Shown here one piece after another: positions 26,142 to 34,167 of a stretch of DNA of 64,000 bases (its first letter is position 1; each line of letters begins with the position of its first letter). The stretch is from positions 1 through 64,000 of the forward strand of contig CAZFVY010000004.1 of NCBI GenBank assembly GCA_964522665.1, written 5' to 3'. Source of the DNA: CAZFVY01 sp964522665. Lineage in GTDB: Bacteria; Verrucomicrobiota; Verrucomicrobiia; Limisphaerales; CAZFVY01. The notes under the pieces are model-generated. The model searched no databases, was not told where the DNA came from, and worked only from the letters and a program-made list of their open reading frames with translations. The position numbers and the translations under genes were made by a program.

Positions 26142-26972
26142 ATGGCTGACCCAACCGACGAGCCACGTCTTGAAGAAGACGAGGATGGTGGTGGCGCTGT
26201 AAAATCGTTTCTCGAGCATCTCGAGGATCTGCGCTGGATGCTCATCAAGAGCGGCGCCGCGCTTTTGATCGGAATGGTGGTTTGCCTGGTCGGCGGGGAC
26301 AAGGTCGCGGTGATTTTAGCGCGCCCAGTCTTGCTCGCCAACCAGATGATTCCGGAGCCGGCGCTCAAGATTCATTTGGGCTTCTACGGTCCCGCGACCG
26401 GTTTCATGTCGGCCGTCCACCTTGGTTTTTTTGGCGGTATCATTCTTTCGTCGCCATTCATTATCTATTTTGTCGCCGAATTTGTGATGCCGGCGTTGAA
26501 GGTGAAGGAGAAGAAGTACTTTCTGCGGGCGTTCTTTGTGGGGGTCTTGCTTTTTTTGGGGGGAGTATCGTTTTGCTATTTCCTGATTCTGCCACGCGCG
26601 CTTCAGGTCGCGGTTTACTGGAGCAAATGGTTGCTGCCGGGTGAAATCGGCGTCACTCCACCTTGGCTCGCCGAGCAATACTTCGGCTTCGTCAGCAAAT
26701 TCTTGATTGGCATGGGACTCGGGTTCGAACTGCCGGTTGTGTTGCTCGCGTTGGTGAAGATTGGCGTACTGGATTATGAGCGATTGGCCGGATTTCGCCG
26801 CTACATGATCGTAATCAACCTGATCTTGGGCGCCGTTCTGACCACGCCGGAAATCTTCACGCAACTCGTGATGGCCGTTCCGCTGCAGTTGCTTTACGAA
26901 GCCAGCGTTTGGATCGCCTGGTACTGGGAACGTGACGAGCGGCGCAAGGCGCGCGACCTCGAAGGCCGTTAA
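26142..26972 (+). CDS. tatC: Twin-arginine translocase subunit TatC
   Basis: A 276-residue inner-membrane receptor for folded Tat substrates. The N-terminal cytoplasmic motif FLEHLEDLRWMLIKSGAA has the glutamate and arginine needed for signal-peptide binding. Six membrane segments follow, including FGGIILSSPFIIYFVAEFV, FFVGVLLFLGGVSFCYFLIL and FLIGMGLGFELPVVLLALV. The length is slightly above the family norm because of a longer first periplasmic loop. It lies directly behind tatA. Confidence 0.95.
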   Translation: MADPTDEPRLEEDEDGGGAVKSFLEHLEDLRWMLIKSGAALLIGMVVCLVGGDKVAVILARPVLLANQMIPEPALKIHLGFYGPATGFMSAVHLGFFGGIILSSPFIIYFVAEFVMPALKVKEKKYFLRAFFVGVLLFLGGVSFCYFLILPRALQVAVYWSKWLLPGEIGVTPPWLAEQYFGFVSKFLIGMGLGFELPVVLLALVKIGVLDYERLAGFRRYMIVINLILGAVLTTPEIFTQLVMAVPLQLLYEASVWIAWYWERDERRKARDLEGR

Positions 26973-27074
26973 GCCGTCCAGGCAAGAAAGGCGTCGTAAA
27001 AACGGTCGAGTCGATCAGAAAGCACTTTACAAGTGACTGACCAGAAGTAAGCTTGGGAAAAATCGTCGATACTT

Positions 27075-27506
27075 ATGCGTAAAAAGATTTCAGCTTTGGC
27101 TTCTTTGACGGCTTTGGCGTTTGTCATCGTCGGCTGCGCCGGTCCAGAACAAAAACTCGGACGCGGAATGAACAACCTGGCGGAGCCGATCCGAATGGGC
27201 GAACTGCGCCGCTCGATGGAACAAACCGCGCTCTGGGAGAGTTCTGATCTGGCTTATGCCAAGGGCTTTATCCACGGCGTCAATCGCACGTTCGCCCGCG
27301 CGGCGGTCGGTGCCTTCGAAGTCTTGACCTTCCCCGTGCCGGGCTACGACGCCTACTTTATGCCGGAAAACCCGGTCTATCCGGACAGCTATAAACCCAA
27401 GATGCTGGCTGATCCGGCGTTCGGGCCGGATTCCGCGCTCGGTTTCAGCGGTGGCGACGTCGCCCCGTTCATCCCGGGCAGCCGGTTCCGTATTTTCGAC
27501 TACTGA
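27075..27506 (+). CDS. Exosortase-system-associated lipoprotein (TIGR04073-like)
   Basis: A 143-residue predicted lipoprotein: the signal peptide ends in VIVGC with the acylated cysteine near residue 22. The mature part has the features of the TIGR04073 family: KLGRGMNNLAEP near the start, then GFIHGVNRTFARAAVGAFEV and TFPVPGYDAYFMPENPVYPD. This family is described in genomes with PEP-CTERM/exosortase sorting, common in Verrucomicrobiota; its function is unknown. No exosortase or PEP-CTERM protein is seen in this window. A strong hairpin and a terminator follow. Confidence 0.8.
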   Translation: MRKKISALASLTALAFVIVGCAGPEQKLGRGMNNLAEPIRMGELRRSMEQTALWESSDLAYAKGFIHGVNRTFARAAVGAFEVLTFPVPGYDAYFMPENPVYPDSYKPKMLADPAFGPDSALGFSGGDVAPFIPGSRFRIFDY

Positions 27507-27562
27507 GTTGAGGCTGCCGCCGGCGGCCCTCACGGCCCAACGGTTGACGCGCCGCGCAACCG

Positions 27563-27589
27563 CCGACTTCCCCGGCTCGGGGAGGTCGG
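27563..27589. other. Strong GC-rich hairpin downstream of the TIGR04073-like gene
   Basis: The sequence ccgacttcccc (27563-27573) pairs with ggggaggtcgg (27579-27589), 11 pairs with one G-U and a 5-base loop. No T-tract follows, so it is not a classical terminator; it may protect the 3' end of the mRNA. Confidence 0.5.
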
Positions 27590-27629
27590 GTGACGGGTGA
27601 CCGCCGGGCCTTTCAGAGTCTGCTTTTTT

Positions 27630-27665
27630 GGCGCCAACATCGAAGTGTTGGCGCCTTTCTTTTGA
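27630..27665 (+). terminator. Rho-independent terminator before ispE
   Basis: A perfect 10-bp stem (ggcgccaaca at 27630-27639 with tgttggcgcc at 27646-27655), a 6-base loop, then a T-rich tract tttctttt. A T-tract on the upstream side too (gcttttttg) means it could work in both directions. It ends only 6 bases before the ispE ATG, so ispE must have a promoter overlapping or inside it, or depend on read-through. Confidence 0.8.
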
Positions 27666-27671
27666 CGCCTG

Positions 27672-28544
27672 ATGACACTAACCCAGCAATCGCCCTGCAA
27701 GGTCAATTTCCTGCTTAACATCCTCGGCAAACGCGCCGACGGGTTCCACGAGCTGGAGACGGTCATGCACCCGATCCCGCTTTGTGATCAATTGGAGTTC
27801 CAGCGAATTGGGCGGGGCGTTCAACTGAGCTGCAGCGATCCGTCGCTGCCGGCGGACTCGTCGAATCTGGTCCATCGCGCGGCGACCGCTTATCTCCAAT
27901 ACGCGCGCATCTCGGATGGCGTGCGGATTCACCTCGAGAAACGGATTCCGATGGCCGCTGGCCTGGGCGGCGGCAGCAGCAACGCCGCCCACACGTTGCT
28001 CGCGCTCAACGAGCTTTGGGGACGGCCCATCGCGCCCGCGAAACTCAGCGAAATCGCCGCCGGCCTCGGCTCGGATGTGCCGTTTTTCCTGCAATCACGG
28101 CCGGCCCTCGCCACTGGCCGGGGCGAGCGGGTGACGCCGCTCGAGTTTTTTCCGGCCTTGCGCGGGACGTGCGTCATCCTGATCCATCCTGGATTTGGCG
28201 TTTCCACCCCGTGGGCGTACCGGGAACTGGCCCAATTTCCCGAGGCGCTGAACGGGAAATCCGGCCGCGCCGGGCATTTGATCTCGTTGCTCGGAGATGG
28301 CGACCTCGCCGCCGCCAGCGGCGCCTTTTACAATTCGCTCGAAGCGCCGGCGCTTCGCAAATACCCGATCCTTGGCCTGTTCCAGGAATTTCTCCGGGCG
28401 AATGGGGCCGCCGTCACGTTGATGTCCGGCAGCGGTTCGACCACATTCGCGCTGGTACCGGAACGACCCGCCGCGGAACGGTTGGTCGAACATTTCAAGG
28501 CCCATTTCGGGGCCTCGAATTGGACCGCGGTGGTCTCGTTGTAG
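27672..28544 (+). CDS. ispE: 4-diphosphocytidyl-2-C-methyl-D-erythritol kinase
   Basis: A 290-residue GHMP kinase of the non-mevalonate (MEP) isoprenoid pathway; it phosphorylates CDP-methylerythritol at the 2-hydroxyl. The catalytic pair is present: Lys10 in SPCKVNFLLNILGKR and Asp135 in GLGSDVPFF. The glycine-rich ATP loop PMAAGLGGGSSNAA is at about 93-106, and the C-terminal motif LMSGSGSTTFAL is also seen. The length is normal. It stands alone, right behind a terminator, with no close Shine-Dalgarno. Confidence 0.95.
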   Translation: MTLTQQSPCKVNFLLNILGKRADGFHELETVMHPIPLCDQLEFQRIGRGVQLSCSDPSLPADSSNLVHRAATAYLQYARISDGVRIHLEKRIPMAAGLGGGSSNAAHTLLALNELWGRPIAPAKLSEIAAGLGSDVPFFLQSRPALATGRGERVTPLEFFPALRGTCVILIHPGFGVSTPWAYRELAQFPEALNGKSGRAGHLISLLGDGDLAAASGAFYNSLEAPALRKYPILGLFQEFLRANGAAVTLMSGSGSTTFALVPERPAAERLVEHFKAHFGASNWTAVVSL

Positions 28545-29115
28545 TGGAGCGCGCTCTCTCCCCGTCGGAGGCGATCTCTTCCATGCGGCGCGGTTCGCCG
28601 AAATGAACACTTACTTGAGAGCCGTGATTAAGTGGGGCGCCACGGATGTGAAACAGAATTCTTCTGCGGGACTCCCAGCTTTAAAGCTCACGCACCGGGC
28701 GGCCTGCCTCGTCCGGAGGGACGACCGAGAGTAGCTCGGCGTTTTAACGCCGAGTTAAATGCGGCGCGAACAAAAGTCCCGATCGGGACGGCTGAGATTG
28801 AGCTCCCGCGACGTTGAATCGTCCGAGTTTACGCATCTCTCTTACGTTTAAGCGTATCGATCTCAGCCGTCCCTGCGGGACTTAAGCAGGATGACGAATC
28901 TGACTCGAGGTTGAAACGCCGAGCTATTCTCGTCGGCCCTTCCAGGGCCGTGGTCTGGCGGTTGGCCCCTCCCGGGTGACTCGTTTCTTAACGACGAATT
29001 CGTGCGGACACTCGCGAATCAGATTAGCGGAAGAATTCTCTCTCTCACCCGGGCGCCACTGAGCGGCCAGAATTTTCTTTGCACGCGCCGCGCGGAAAGT
29101 TAGATTTCGCCTGCC
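28545..29115. other. 571-base non-coding region between ispE and tRNA-Gln
   Basis: No gene is supported. Its main content is the nested palindromic element at 28717-28940, described separately. The last 60 bases should hold the tRNA promoter; no clean -35/-10 pair was found. Confidence 0.6.
28717..28940. repeat. 224-base nested inverted-repeat element
   Basis: The outer arms are 28717-28747 (agggacgaccgagagtagct and on to gttttaa) and 28911-28940, the reverse complement with few mismatches. The inner arms are 28775-28800 (agtcccgatcgggacggctg and on) and 28858-28882 (cgatctcagccgtccctgcg and on). Between outer and inner arms about 27 bases per side do not pair, and the central loop is about 55 bases. 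The left outer arm also folds on itself (ctcggcgtt/aacgccgag, 28735-28754). No ORF fits. It looks like a dispersed extragenic or miniature mobile element. Confidence 0.65.
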
Positions 29116-29189
29116 TGTCCGATGGTGTAACGGTAGCACAAGGCCCTTTGGAGGCTTTTGTCATGGTTCGAATCCATGTCGGACAGCCA
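29116..29189 (+). tRNA. tRNA-Gln (anticodon TTG)
   Basis: A complete cloverleaf: acceptor TGTCCGA/TCGGACA, D-arm GTGT...GCAC, anticodon stem AGGCC/GGCTT around the loop CTTTGGA with anticodon TTG, T-arm CATGG TTCGAAT CCATG, discriminator G and an encoded CCA end. It is 74 bases with CCA. A T-rich run (ctcttttttc) follows directly and may terminate transcription. It reads CAA directly and, with wobble, CAG. Confidence 0.95.
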
Positions 29190-29366
29190 ACTCTTTTTTC
29201 AAGCGCGGTCTGCGGTTCGACGTGGGCGAATCGCGTTCTATCGACCCCGTCAAAAACGGTCACCTGAAATCATGGCGTGGGTCCGGCTCGCCGGCGGGAG
29301 CTTCAATTTTTCGACGGGCCATCAGTCTCCCTTGCCAAACTCGCGGGACGATGTTTACTTACCTTC

Positions 29367-29573
29367 ATGAGCGCGCAAGCCGTGATTGAACAGTTCAAGG
29401 CCCTCCCCTTGGAGGAGCGCGCAGAAGTCGCCAGATTTGTGATCGAGTCGGACGATTCGTGGATTCCCGAATCGTTTAAGCGTGGAATGGCGGATGCCCA
29501 AGCCGGACGTTTCGCTGACCTGGAGACGGTCTTAAACGGCGGGCCACCGCCGTCATCCGCGCCGGCGAAATGA
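29367..29573 (+). CDS. Small antitoxin-like addiction-module protein
   Basis: A 68-residue protein starting MSAQAVIEQFKALPLEERAE, the typical N-terminus of short addiction-module antitoxins that pair with RelE/ParE toxins. It ends in a proline-rich tail. ATG 29367 is chosen because the open frame upstream is unrelated. Its last four bases overlap the next gene in an ATGA (29570-29573), the usual antitoxin-toxin arrangement. It starts 178 bases after tRNA-Gln, a common insertion neighbourhood for such modules. Confidence 0.75.
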   Translation: MSAQAVIEQFKALPLEERAEVARFVIESDDSWIPESFKRGMADAQAGRFADLETVLNGGPPPSSAPAK

Positions 29574-29845
29574 GGTATCGCTACCTGGCGACGGAGACAT
29601 TTTGGGTAAGCTTTTACGGGCTTAACGCTCGACAAAAGGAAGCAGCGCGACGGGCGTGGGGAATATTTAAACAAGACCCGTTTGATGCCCGCTTGCGTCC
29701 GCACAAGATCCATCGCCTTTCAGCCCACTACGGACGAACGATCTACGCGGTTGACGTGGAGGGCGATTTGCGCGTGGCGTTCTATCTCCGCCACGATTGC
29801 GTTGTAACCGTGGATATCGGCACGCACGGCCTCTACAAGGGGTGA
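29570..29845 (+). CDS. RelE/ParE-family toxin
   Basis: A 91-residue basic protein with the RelE/ParE pattern: an N-terminal helix pair (NARQKEAARRAWGIFKQDPF), then the beta-sheet core (KIHRLSAHYGRTIYAVDVEG, LRVAFYLRHDCVVTVDIGTH). RelE-type toxins cut mRNA at the ribosome; ParE-type ones poison gyrase, and the two cannot be told apart here. The partner antitoxin overlaps by 4 bases. It ends in the HGLYKG tail seen in several toxins of this group. Confidence 0.75.
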   Translation: MRYRYLATETFWVSFYGLNARQKEAARRAWGIFKQDPFDARLRPHKIHRLSAHYGRTIYAVDVEGDLRVAFYLRHDCVVTVDIGTHGLYKG

Positions 29846-29909
29846 AGCGCGCCCGCTCTCGTTTACCTCGGAGTCGGTTGAGTTGTTTGGAGTCAGCGCC
29901 GCTGATCGC

Positions 29910-30722
29910 TCACCTTTTCGGAAAACGCTCGGTCAGGAAATCGCTCAGATGTTTCTGCACGTCGGCGGTATGCTGTTCCACGCTGACCGATTTGGGAGTC
30001 AACTCACCGAAGACGGCGCCCGGGATCGTATCCGCTAGAAACGTTCCGTATTCGAAGGGATGGATCGGGTCCTGCCGGTTGGCGAGCACCAGGGTAGGCA
30101 CGTGGAGCGTCGCCCATTGTTCGCGGGAGTGGGCGGGCGTGTGCGCGGGGATGCGCTCGAGCTTCGCCACGGTTTCCTCCGCGCGCGGGTGGGCGAACTG
30201 CGCGAGCAGCGAGGCGGCGGCATCGGGTGATTCTTGGGCCGCTTTAACATAATCCTCGGATTCCTTGAATCGTTCCGCGCCCTCGGCCGCGCCGTAGCGT
30301 CGGATGAACTGGGCGATCCGGGAAAATATCTCGACTCCGGCCGCCCGCGGTTGGTCAAGCCAGGCTGGCCGCGAGAGGACCAAGCCGATGACCCGCTCGG
30401 GATAAGTCAGCGCAAAGGTCAGCGCGATGGCGGCGCCCATGGAAATCCCGCCGATGATCGTCGAGCGGATTTGCAGATAGTCCAGCAGCGCCACGAGGTC
30501 GTCCGCCGAGCAGCGCACGTCGATTTTATTCTCATCGCCCACGGGCGTTGTTTGCCCGTGCGCGCGGCAATCGAGGCTGATCATCCGAAAGCCGGGCGGC
30601 GGCCGGAAAACGCCGAAGGGTTGGTTCACGTCGCCTCCCAAACCGTGTTGAAACACGAATGGCGTTCCCGCCCCGGTTTCCCGGTAGTGGAAATCGATTC
30701 CGTCATGTCGAAAAATTGGCAT
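29910..30722 (-). CDS. Alpha/beta-fold hydrolase
   Basis: A 270-residue cytoplasmic hydrolase. The catalytic triad can be assigned: nucleophile Ser94 in GGISMGAA, acid Asp218 in NRQDPIHP, and His251 in SVEQHTADV. The oxyanion-hole motif FQHGLGGD is at about 24-31, and the lid helices lie around 125-200. No signal peptide is present. The family covers esterases, lactonases and C-C hydrolases, and the substrate cannot be told. It is convergent with the toxin gene. Confidence 0.88.
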   Translation of the reverse strand: MPIFRHDGIDFHYRETGAGTPFVFQHGLGGDVNQPFGVFRPPPGFRMISLDCRAHGQTTPVGDENKIDVRCSADDLVALLDYLQIRSTIIGGISMGAAIALTFALTYPERVIGLVLSRPAWLDQPRAAGVEIFSRIAQFIRRYGAAEGAERFKESEDYVKAAQESPDAAASLLAQFAHPRAEETVAKLERIPAHTPAHSREQWATLHVPTLVLANRQDPIHPFEYGTFLADTIPGAVFGELTPKSVSVEQHTADVQKHLSDFLTERFPKR

Positions 30723-30936
30723 CGGATTAGTCTGGCTCGCCGTCGTGGTCTCTACGTCGCGCGCTCGGAAACGTTTGTCCGAGTCGGCGCGTTTCGCACC
30801 GCGCTCGAAATTAAGGACGTCTGAGACTCGACTTAGCCCGAGCGCGGCGCAAGCGGATTCTGTCGTTCGCGGGCGCCTTGCTCGCGTGTAAATACCGTGC
30901 CCGCCGATCCGCTTTCTGACGCGCTGAGTTCACACT

Positions 30937-31782
30937 TTATTTCGGGGGTTTCACGCGGTCGATCTTCGCGCGCAAAAACGCCACGCAACCCGGCGCCTCA
31001 GTTTCGCTCAATTCGTGCAACACGATCGAGCCGATAAAACCGGCGGAACGCAAGAAATCCAAATAGTGATCGTAGTCCAGACAGCCGTGGCCGGCGGCGA
31101 CATGCCGCAAGCCCCTGTCCATTCGGACATCTTTCGCGTGCGCTAATACGATGTCCTTTCCGAGTAGCGTAAACGCCTCGTCCAGGATGTCGCGCATTTG
31201 CGGCAAATCTTCGGCGCGAAACAAGTTGGCGGCGTCCATCACCACGCCGAGACGCGGATGGCGCAGCTCGTCGAGCAAGCGTCGGCATTTGGGCGCCGAA
31301 TCCACGACGTTGGCCGGTTCGGGTTCGATCCCGAGCGTAACCCCATCGGATTCCGCAATGCGGAGCGCTTGCTTCAAGCTGACGAGCAAATCGTTCCAGG
31401 CGTCCAGGCGGTCGTTCTCCGGGTGGCGGCGCCACATGTTTTCCGGGTCGCGTGTGCCGGTGCAGAGAGTGATGATGGGAACGCCCAGGCGACGGGCTGC
31501 CGATGACAAGGTCCGAAATCGGCGCAGTCCATCGTTTCGAATCACCGCGTCGGGATGGATCATGTTGAACGTGCCCGAGAGAGCCGCCATCCGCAGTCGG
31601 CGCTTCGAGAATTCAACTTGGATTTGTTCGAGCAGCGCGTCGTCGATTCGTTCGGGTAGGGTCGGCAGGCCGACGCACGAGAAATTGAATTGGACGGTCT
31701 CGGCCCCGCAGTTGACCACGGCATCCAGCGATTCGCCGAGCGTCGAGCGCTGAAAAGTCCGGGCAAAAATGCCGATTTGCAT
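30937..31782 (-). CDS. Sugar phosphate isomerase/epimerase (xylose-isomerase-like TIM barrel)
   Basis: A 281-residue AP-endonuclease-2-like TIM barrel. Met at 31782 (MQIGIFARTFQR) starts the first barrel strand; the frame extends upstream to 31818 without conserved sequence. Barrel strands seen include AETVQFNFSCVG, PIITLCTGTRDP, VTLGIEPEPANV, GVVMDAANLF and DIVLAHAKDV, with acidic and histidine residues suited to one divalent metal. It isomerises or epimerises a sugar or polyol; the substrate is unknown. It is transcribed divergently from the cholesterol-oxidase-like gene, with 161 bases between. Confidence 0.85.
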   Translation of the reverse strand: MQIGIFARTFQRSTLGESLDAVVNCGAETVQFNFSCVGLPTLPERIDDALLEQIQVEFSKRRLRMAALSGTFNMIHPDAVIRNDGLRRFRTLSSAARRLGVPIITLCTGTRDPENMWRRHPENDRLDAWNDLLVSLKQALRIAESDGVTLGIEPEPANVVDSAPKCRRLLDELRHPRLGVVMDAANLFRAEDLPQMRDILDEAFTLLGKDIVLAHAKDVRMDRGLRHVAAGHGCLDYDHYLDFLRSAGFIGSIVLHELSETEAPGCVAFLRAKIDRVKPPK

Positions 31783-31873
31783 GGCCAGGGTTGTAGCGCG
31801 TAACAGTGTCGCGATCAAATCTTGAGCTCGGGATTCTTGATCCCGGTGCGCGCAAATTGGATCGGGTTTGGGC

Positions 31874-31903
31874 TTGCAATCGCGGGCGAAATACGCCTAT
31901 ATT
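31874..31903 (+). promoter_or_regulatory. Probable sigma-70-type promoter of the flavoprotein gene
   Basis: TTGCAA (31874-31879), an 18-base spacer and TATATT (31898-31903), 40 bases before the ATG at 31944. A small perfect palindrome, ttaacagttaa, at 31920-31930 lies between the expected start of transcription and the ribosome site, and could be an operator. A strong Shine-Dalgarno, gaggagg, follows at 31933-31939. Confidence 0.55.
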
Positions 31904-31943
31904 CTCGGCAGTTCCTAACTTAACAGTTAACCGAGGAGGAAGT

Positions 31944-33689
31944 ATGAGTTCGCTGCCACCGCCGAATTTTCCGGCCAATATACCGATCAGTCTGCAAACC
32001 TTTGTGAATTGGGATCTGACGATCCAGGCTCCCAATCTTTGGACCTGCACGCCCCAATCGCCCGCCGACGTCGTCACCGTCTGCAACTGGGCGAAAGATA
32101 ACGGTTACAAAGTCCGGGCGAGGGGAATCATGCACACGTGGTCACCGTTGACGGTCGCGGCTGGCACGCCGCCGGAGGCCAAGGTGCTCTTGGTCGATTT
32201 GACCCAAAAGCTCAATCAAATGAAGCTGATTCCGGCCAGCGGTGGCGGGTCGGCGCGGGTTGAGGTCGGGGTCGGCGCCACGATGGATCAGTTGATGTCG
32301 TTTTTGGAGGTGCAGGCAGGTGGCGCCGGTCCCGCGCCGGGCTACAGTTTTCCGCATATTCCGGCGCCGGGGCATCTGACGGTTGGCGGTGTCCTGGCGA
32401 TCAACGCCCATGGCACCGCCGTGGCCACTCCGCCCCTGGACGATTTCAACGCCAGCTTCGGTTCCCTCAGCAATCAGATCCTCGAACTCACGGCGGTGGT
32501 CACGGATCCCGATTCCCCGACGCCCGACGTTTACACCTTGCGCACCTTCAAACGGGGTGACGCCGACGCCAGAGCGCTGTTGACCCATTTGGGGCGGGCG
32601 TTTTTGGTCGAGGCGACTCTGCAGGTGGTCGATAACTACAACCTGCGTTGTCAGAGCATCACCGACCTCACCGCGGACGTCCTCTTCCAGCCTGTCACCG
32701 AGTCTGAAATTGTGCCCGTGAACAGTTTGGCGCACTTCCTGAAGCAGTCCGGTCGCGTCGAAGTCATCTGGTTTCCGTTTAGCCAGAACCCTTGGCTGAA
32801 AGTCTGGAGCGTGGCGCCGCAGCAACCGGCCGGCTCCCGCGCGGTCGCCTCGCCTTACAATTATCCATTCTCCGACAACCTGCCGGAGGAAGTCACCACG
32901 CTCTTGAAGCAAATCACGAGCGGCGCCTTCGCGTTTCTGACGCCGGCCTTTGGGCAATTGATGGCCAAATTCACGTCGTTCGCGCTCGACGGCTTCAGCT
33001 TGCTCGGCGTGCAAATCTACCCGCGCTCCCGCGATCTTTGGGGACCCTCGAAAAACACGATGATCTACATCAAGGACACCACCCTGCGCGTGACCGCCGA
33101 CGGTTACGCCGTGCAAATGAAAAAGGCCGACGTGCAGCAAGCCGTGCATGATTTCACGACCAAGTTCAGCCAGATGCTCGAGGACTATCAGCGCTTCGAA
33201 TATCCGCCGCTCAAGAAGCCGCAGTGGCCGATCAATTCCCCGTTGGAGATTCGCGTCACGAACCTCGACGATCCCGCCAAGGTCGCCGTCGGTCCCGGAG
33301 CGACGGCCGAAAGCCCGGTGATTTCCTCCCTCAGCCGGGACGAGGTGGCCGTGAAGAACGGCTGGGACGTCGCTTTGTGGTTGGATGTCCTGACCCTGCC
33401 CGGCACGCCGGCCTCGAATCAATTTTACCGGGAATTGGAGGAATGGATTCATCGTCGCTTCACCGGCGCCGCGGGTCGCGTGATGCCGGAATGGTCCAAA
33501 GGCTGGGCCTACACCGCCGAGCAAGGGCCGTGGACGAACGGGCCAGCCCTCGAGGCCATCCGCCAGGGCTACACGACCGGCCGTGACCAGACCAACGATT
33601 GGGCCTACGAAGTCGCCACCCTCAAAAAGTTCGACCGCCATAACCTCTTCTCGAACCCGCTGCTCGAAAGATTATTTGTGGCGCCGTAG
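31944..33689 (+). CDS. FAD-dependent oxidoreductase, class II cholesterol-oxidase-like
   Basis: A 581-residue flavoprotein of the vanillyl-alcohol-oxidase (FAD_binding_4) superfamily with a cholesterol-oxidase-type substrate domain. The N-terminal FAD domain has PNLWTCTPQSPADVVTVCNW and then VRARGIMHTWSPLT; His64 is in the place of the histidine that binds FAD covalently in Brevibacterium sterol oxidase (family knowledge). PAPGHLTVGGVLAINAHGTA is the pyrophosphate loop. Glu435 and Arg437 in SPLEIRV match the Glu/Arg gate pair of that enzyme. No signal peptide is visible. The ATG at 31944 is fixed by its Shine-Dalgarno. The real substrate may be another bulky alcohol. Confidence 0.85.
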   Translation: MSSLPPPNFPANIPISLQTFVNWDLTIQAPNLWTCTPQSPADVVTVCNWAKDNGYKVRARGIMHTWSPLTVAAGTPPEAKVLLVDLTQKLNQMKLIPASGGGSARVEVGVGATMDQLMSFLEVQAGGAGPAPGYSFPHIPAPGHLTVGGVLAINAHGTAVATPPLDDFNASFGSLSNQILELTAVVTDPDSPTPDVYTLRTFKRGDADARALLTHLGRAFLVEATLQVVDNYNLRCQSITDLTADVLFQPVTESEIVPVNSLAHFLKQSGRVEVIWFPFSQNPWLKVWSVAPQQPAGSRAVASPYNYPFSDNLPEEVTTLLKQITSGAFAFLTPAFGQLMAKFTSFALDGFSLLGVQIYPRSRDLWGPSKNTMIYIKDTTLRVTADGYAVQMKKADVQQAVHDFTTKFSQMLEDYQRFEYPPLKKPQWPINSPLEIRVTNLDDPAKVAVGPGATAESPVISSLSRDEVAVKNGWDVALWLDVLTLPGTPASNQFYRELEEWIHRRFTGAAGRVMPEWSKGWAYTAEQGPWTNGPALEAIRQGYTTGRDQTNDWAYEVATLKKFDRHNLFSNPLLERLFVAP

Positions 33690-33912
33690 GCGCGAAGGAG
33701 GCGGGACGCTTTTCGTCGGGACTGATTGTCCAAACTGGGCGGGTCGAGGTTCGATTGGGGTTGGGTTTGGAAAAATGACGGTGTCGCTCGGGGAGCGCCG
33801 AGGGGATTCCGGTCATCGATTCGTTGGTCGTCGCGGAGGGCGAAGTCCGACGATGTCTTCACCGATCGCGCGGGATCGCGATTGATGGGCGCAATTCAGT
33901 GTGTTACTAGTG

Positions 33913-34167
33913 ATGGCAATGAAAATGACGTTGAGTGTATCCGACGCGCAGGCCCAATTTGCGCAATTGGCGCTAGCGAAGGAGACGATCAAGGTTACCA
34001 GCCACGACGAGACCGTGGCGTTCATCGTCCCTCGGGAGCGGATGGAAGCGCTGCTGGAGACGATGGAAATACTCTCGAACAAAGCCGCGGTTCGGGCGAT
34101 TCGCCGAGATCAGTCGGGCCGCGGGAAATATATTCCGGTTTCGGCGCTTGATGAAGACCCGGGTTGA
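33913..34167 (+). CDS. Phd/YefM-like antitoxin
   Basis: An 84-residue protein with an N-terminal DNA-binding/toxin-inhibiting pattern (KMTLSVSDAQAQFAQLAL, VTSHDETVAFIVPRERMEAL) of the Phd/YefM type, followed by a C-terminal toxin-wrapping tail. The start is uncertain: GTG 33901, ATG 33913, 33919 and 33925 are all in frame; 33913 is used here. It overlaps the next gene by 17 bases. It probably represses its own promoter. Confidence 0.72.
   Translation: MAMKMTLSVSDAQAQFAQLALAKETIKVTSHDETVAFIVPRERMEALLETMEILSNKAAVRAIRRDQSGRGKYIPVSALDEDPG

Noticed and set aside
32142..33641. A 499-codon minus-strand ORF opposite the flavoprotein gene.
   Set aside because: It is antisense to a well-supported gene with promoter, Shine-Dalgarno and FAD-binding motifs.
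33690..33900. The tandem gatcgcg...gatcgcg sequence before the second antitoxin as an operator.
   Set aside because: Short direct repeats of common GC-rich heptamers are expected by chance, and no promoter could be placed next to it.
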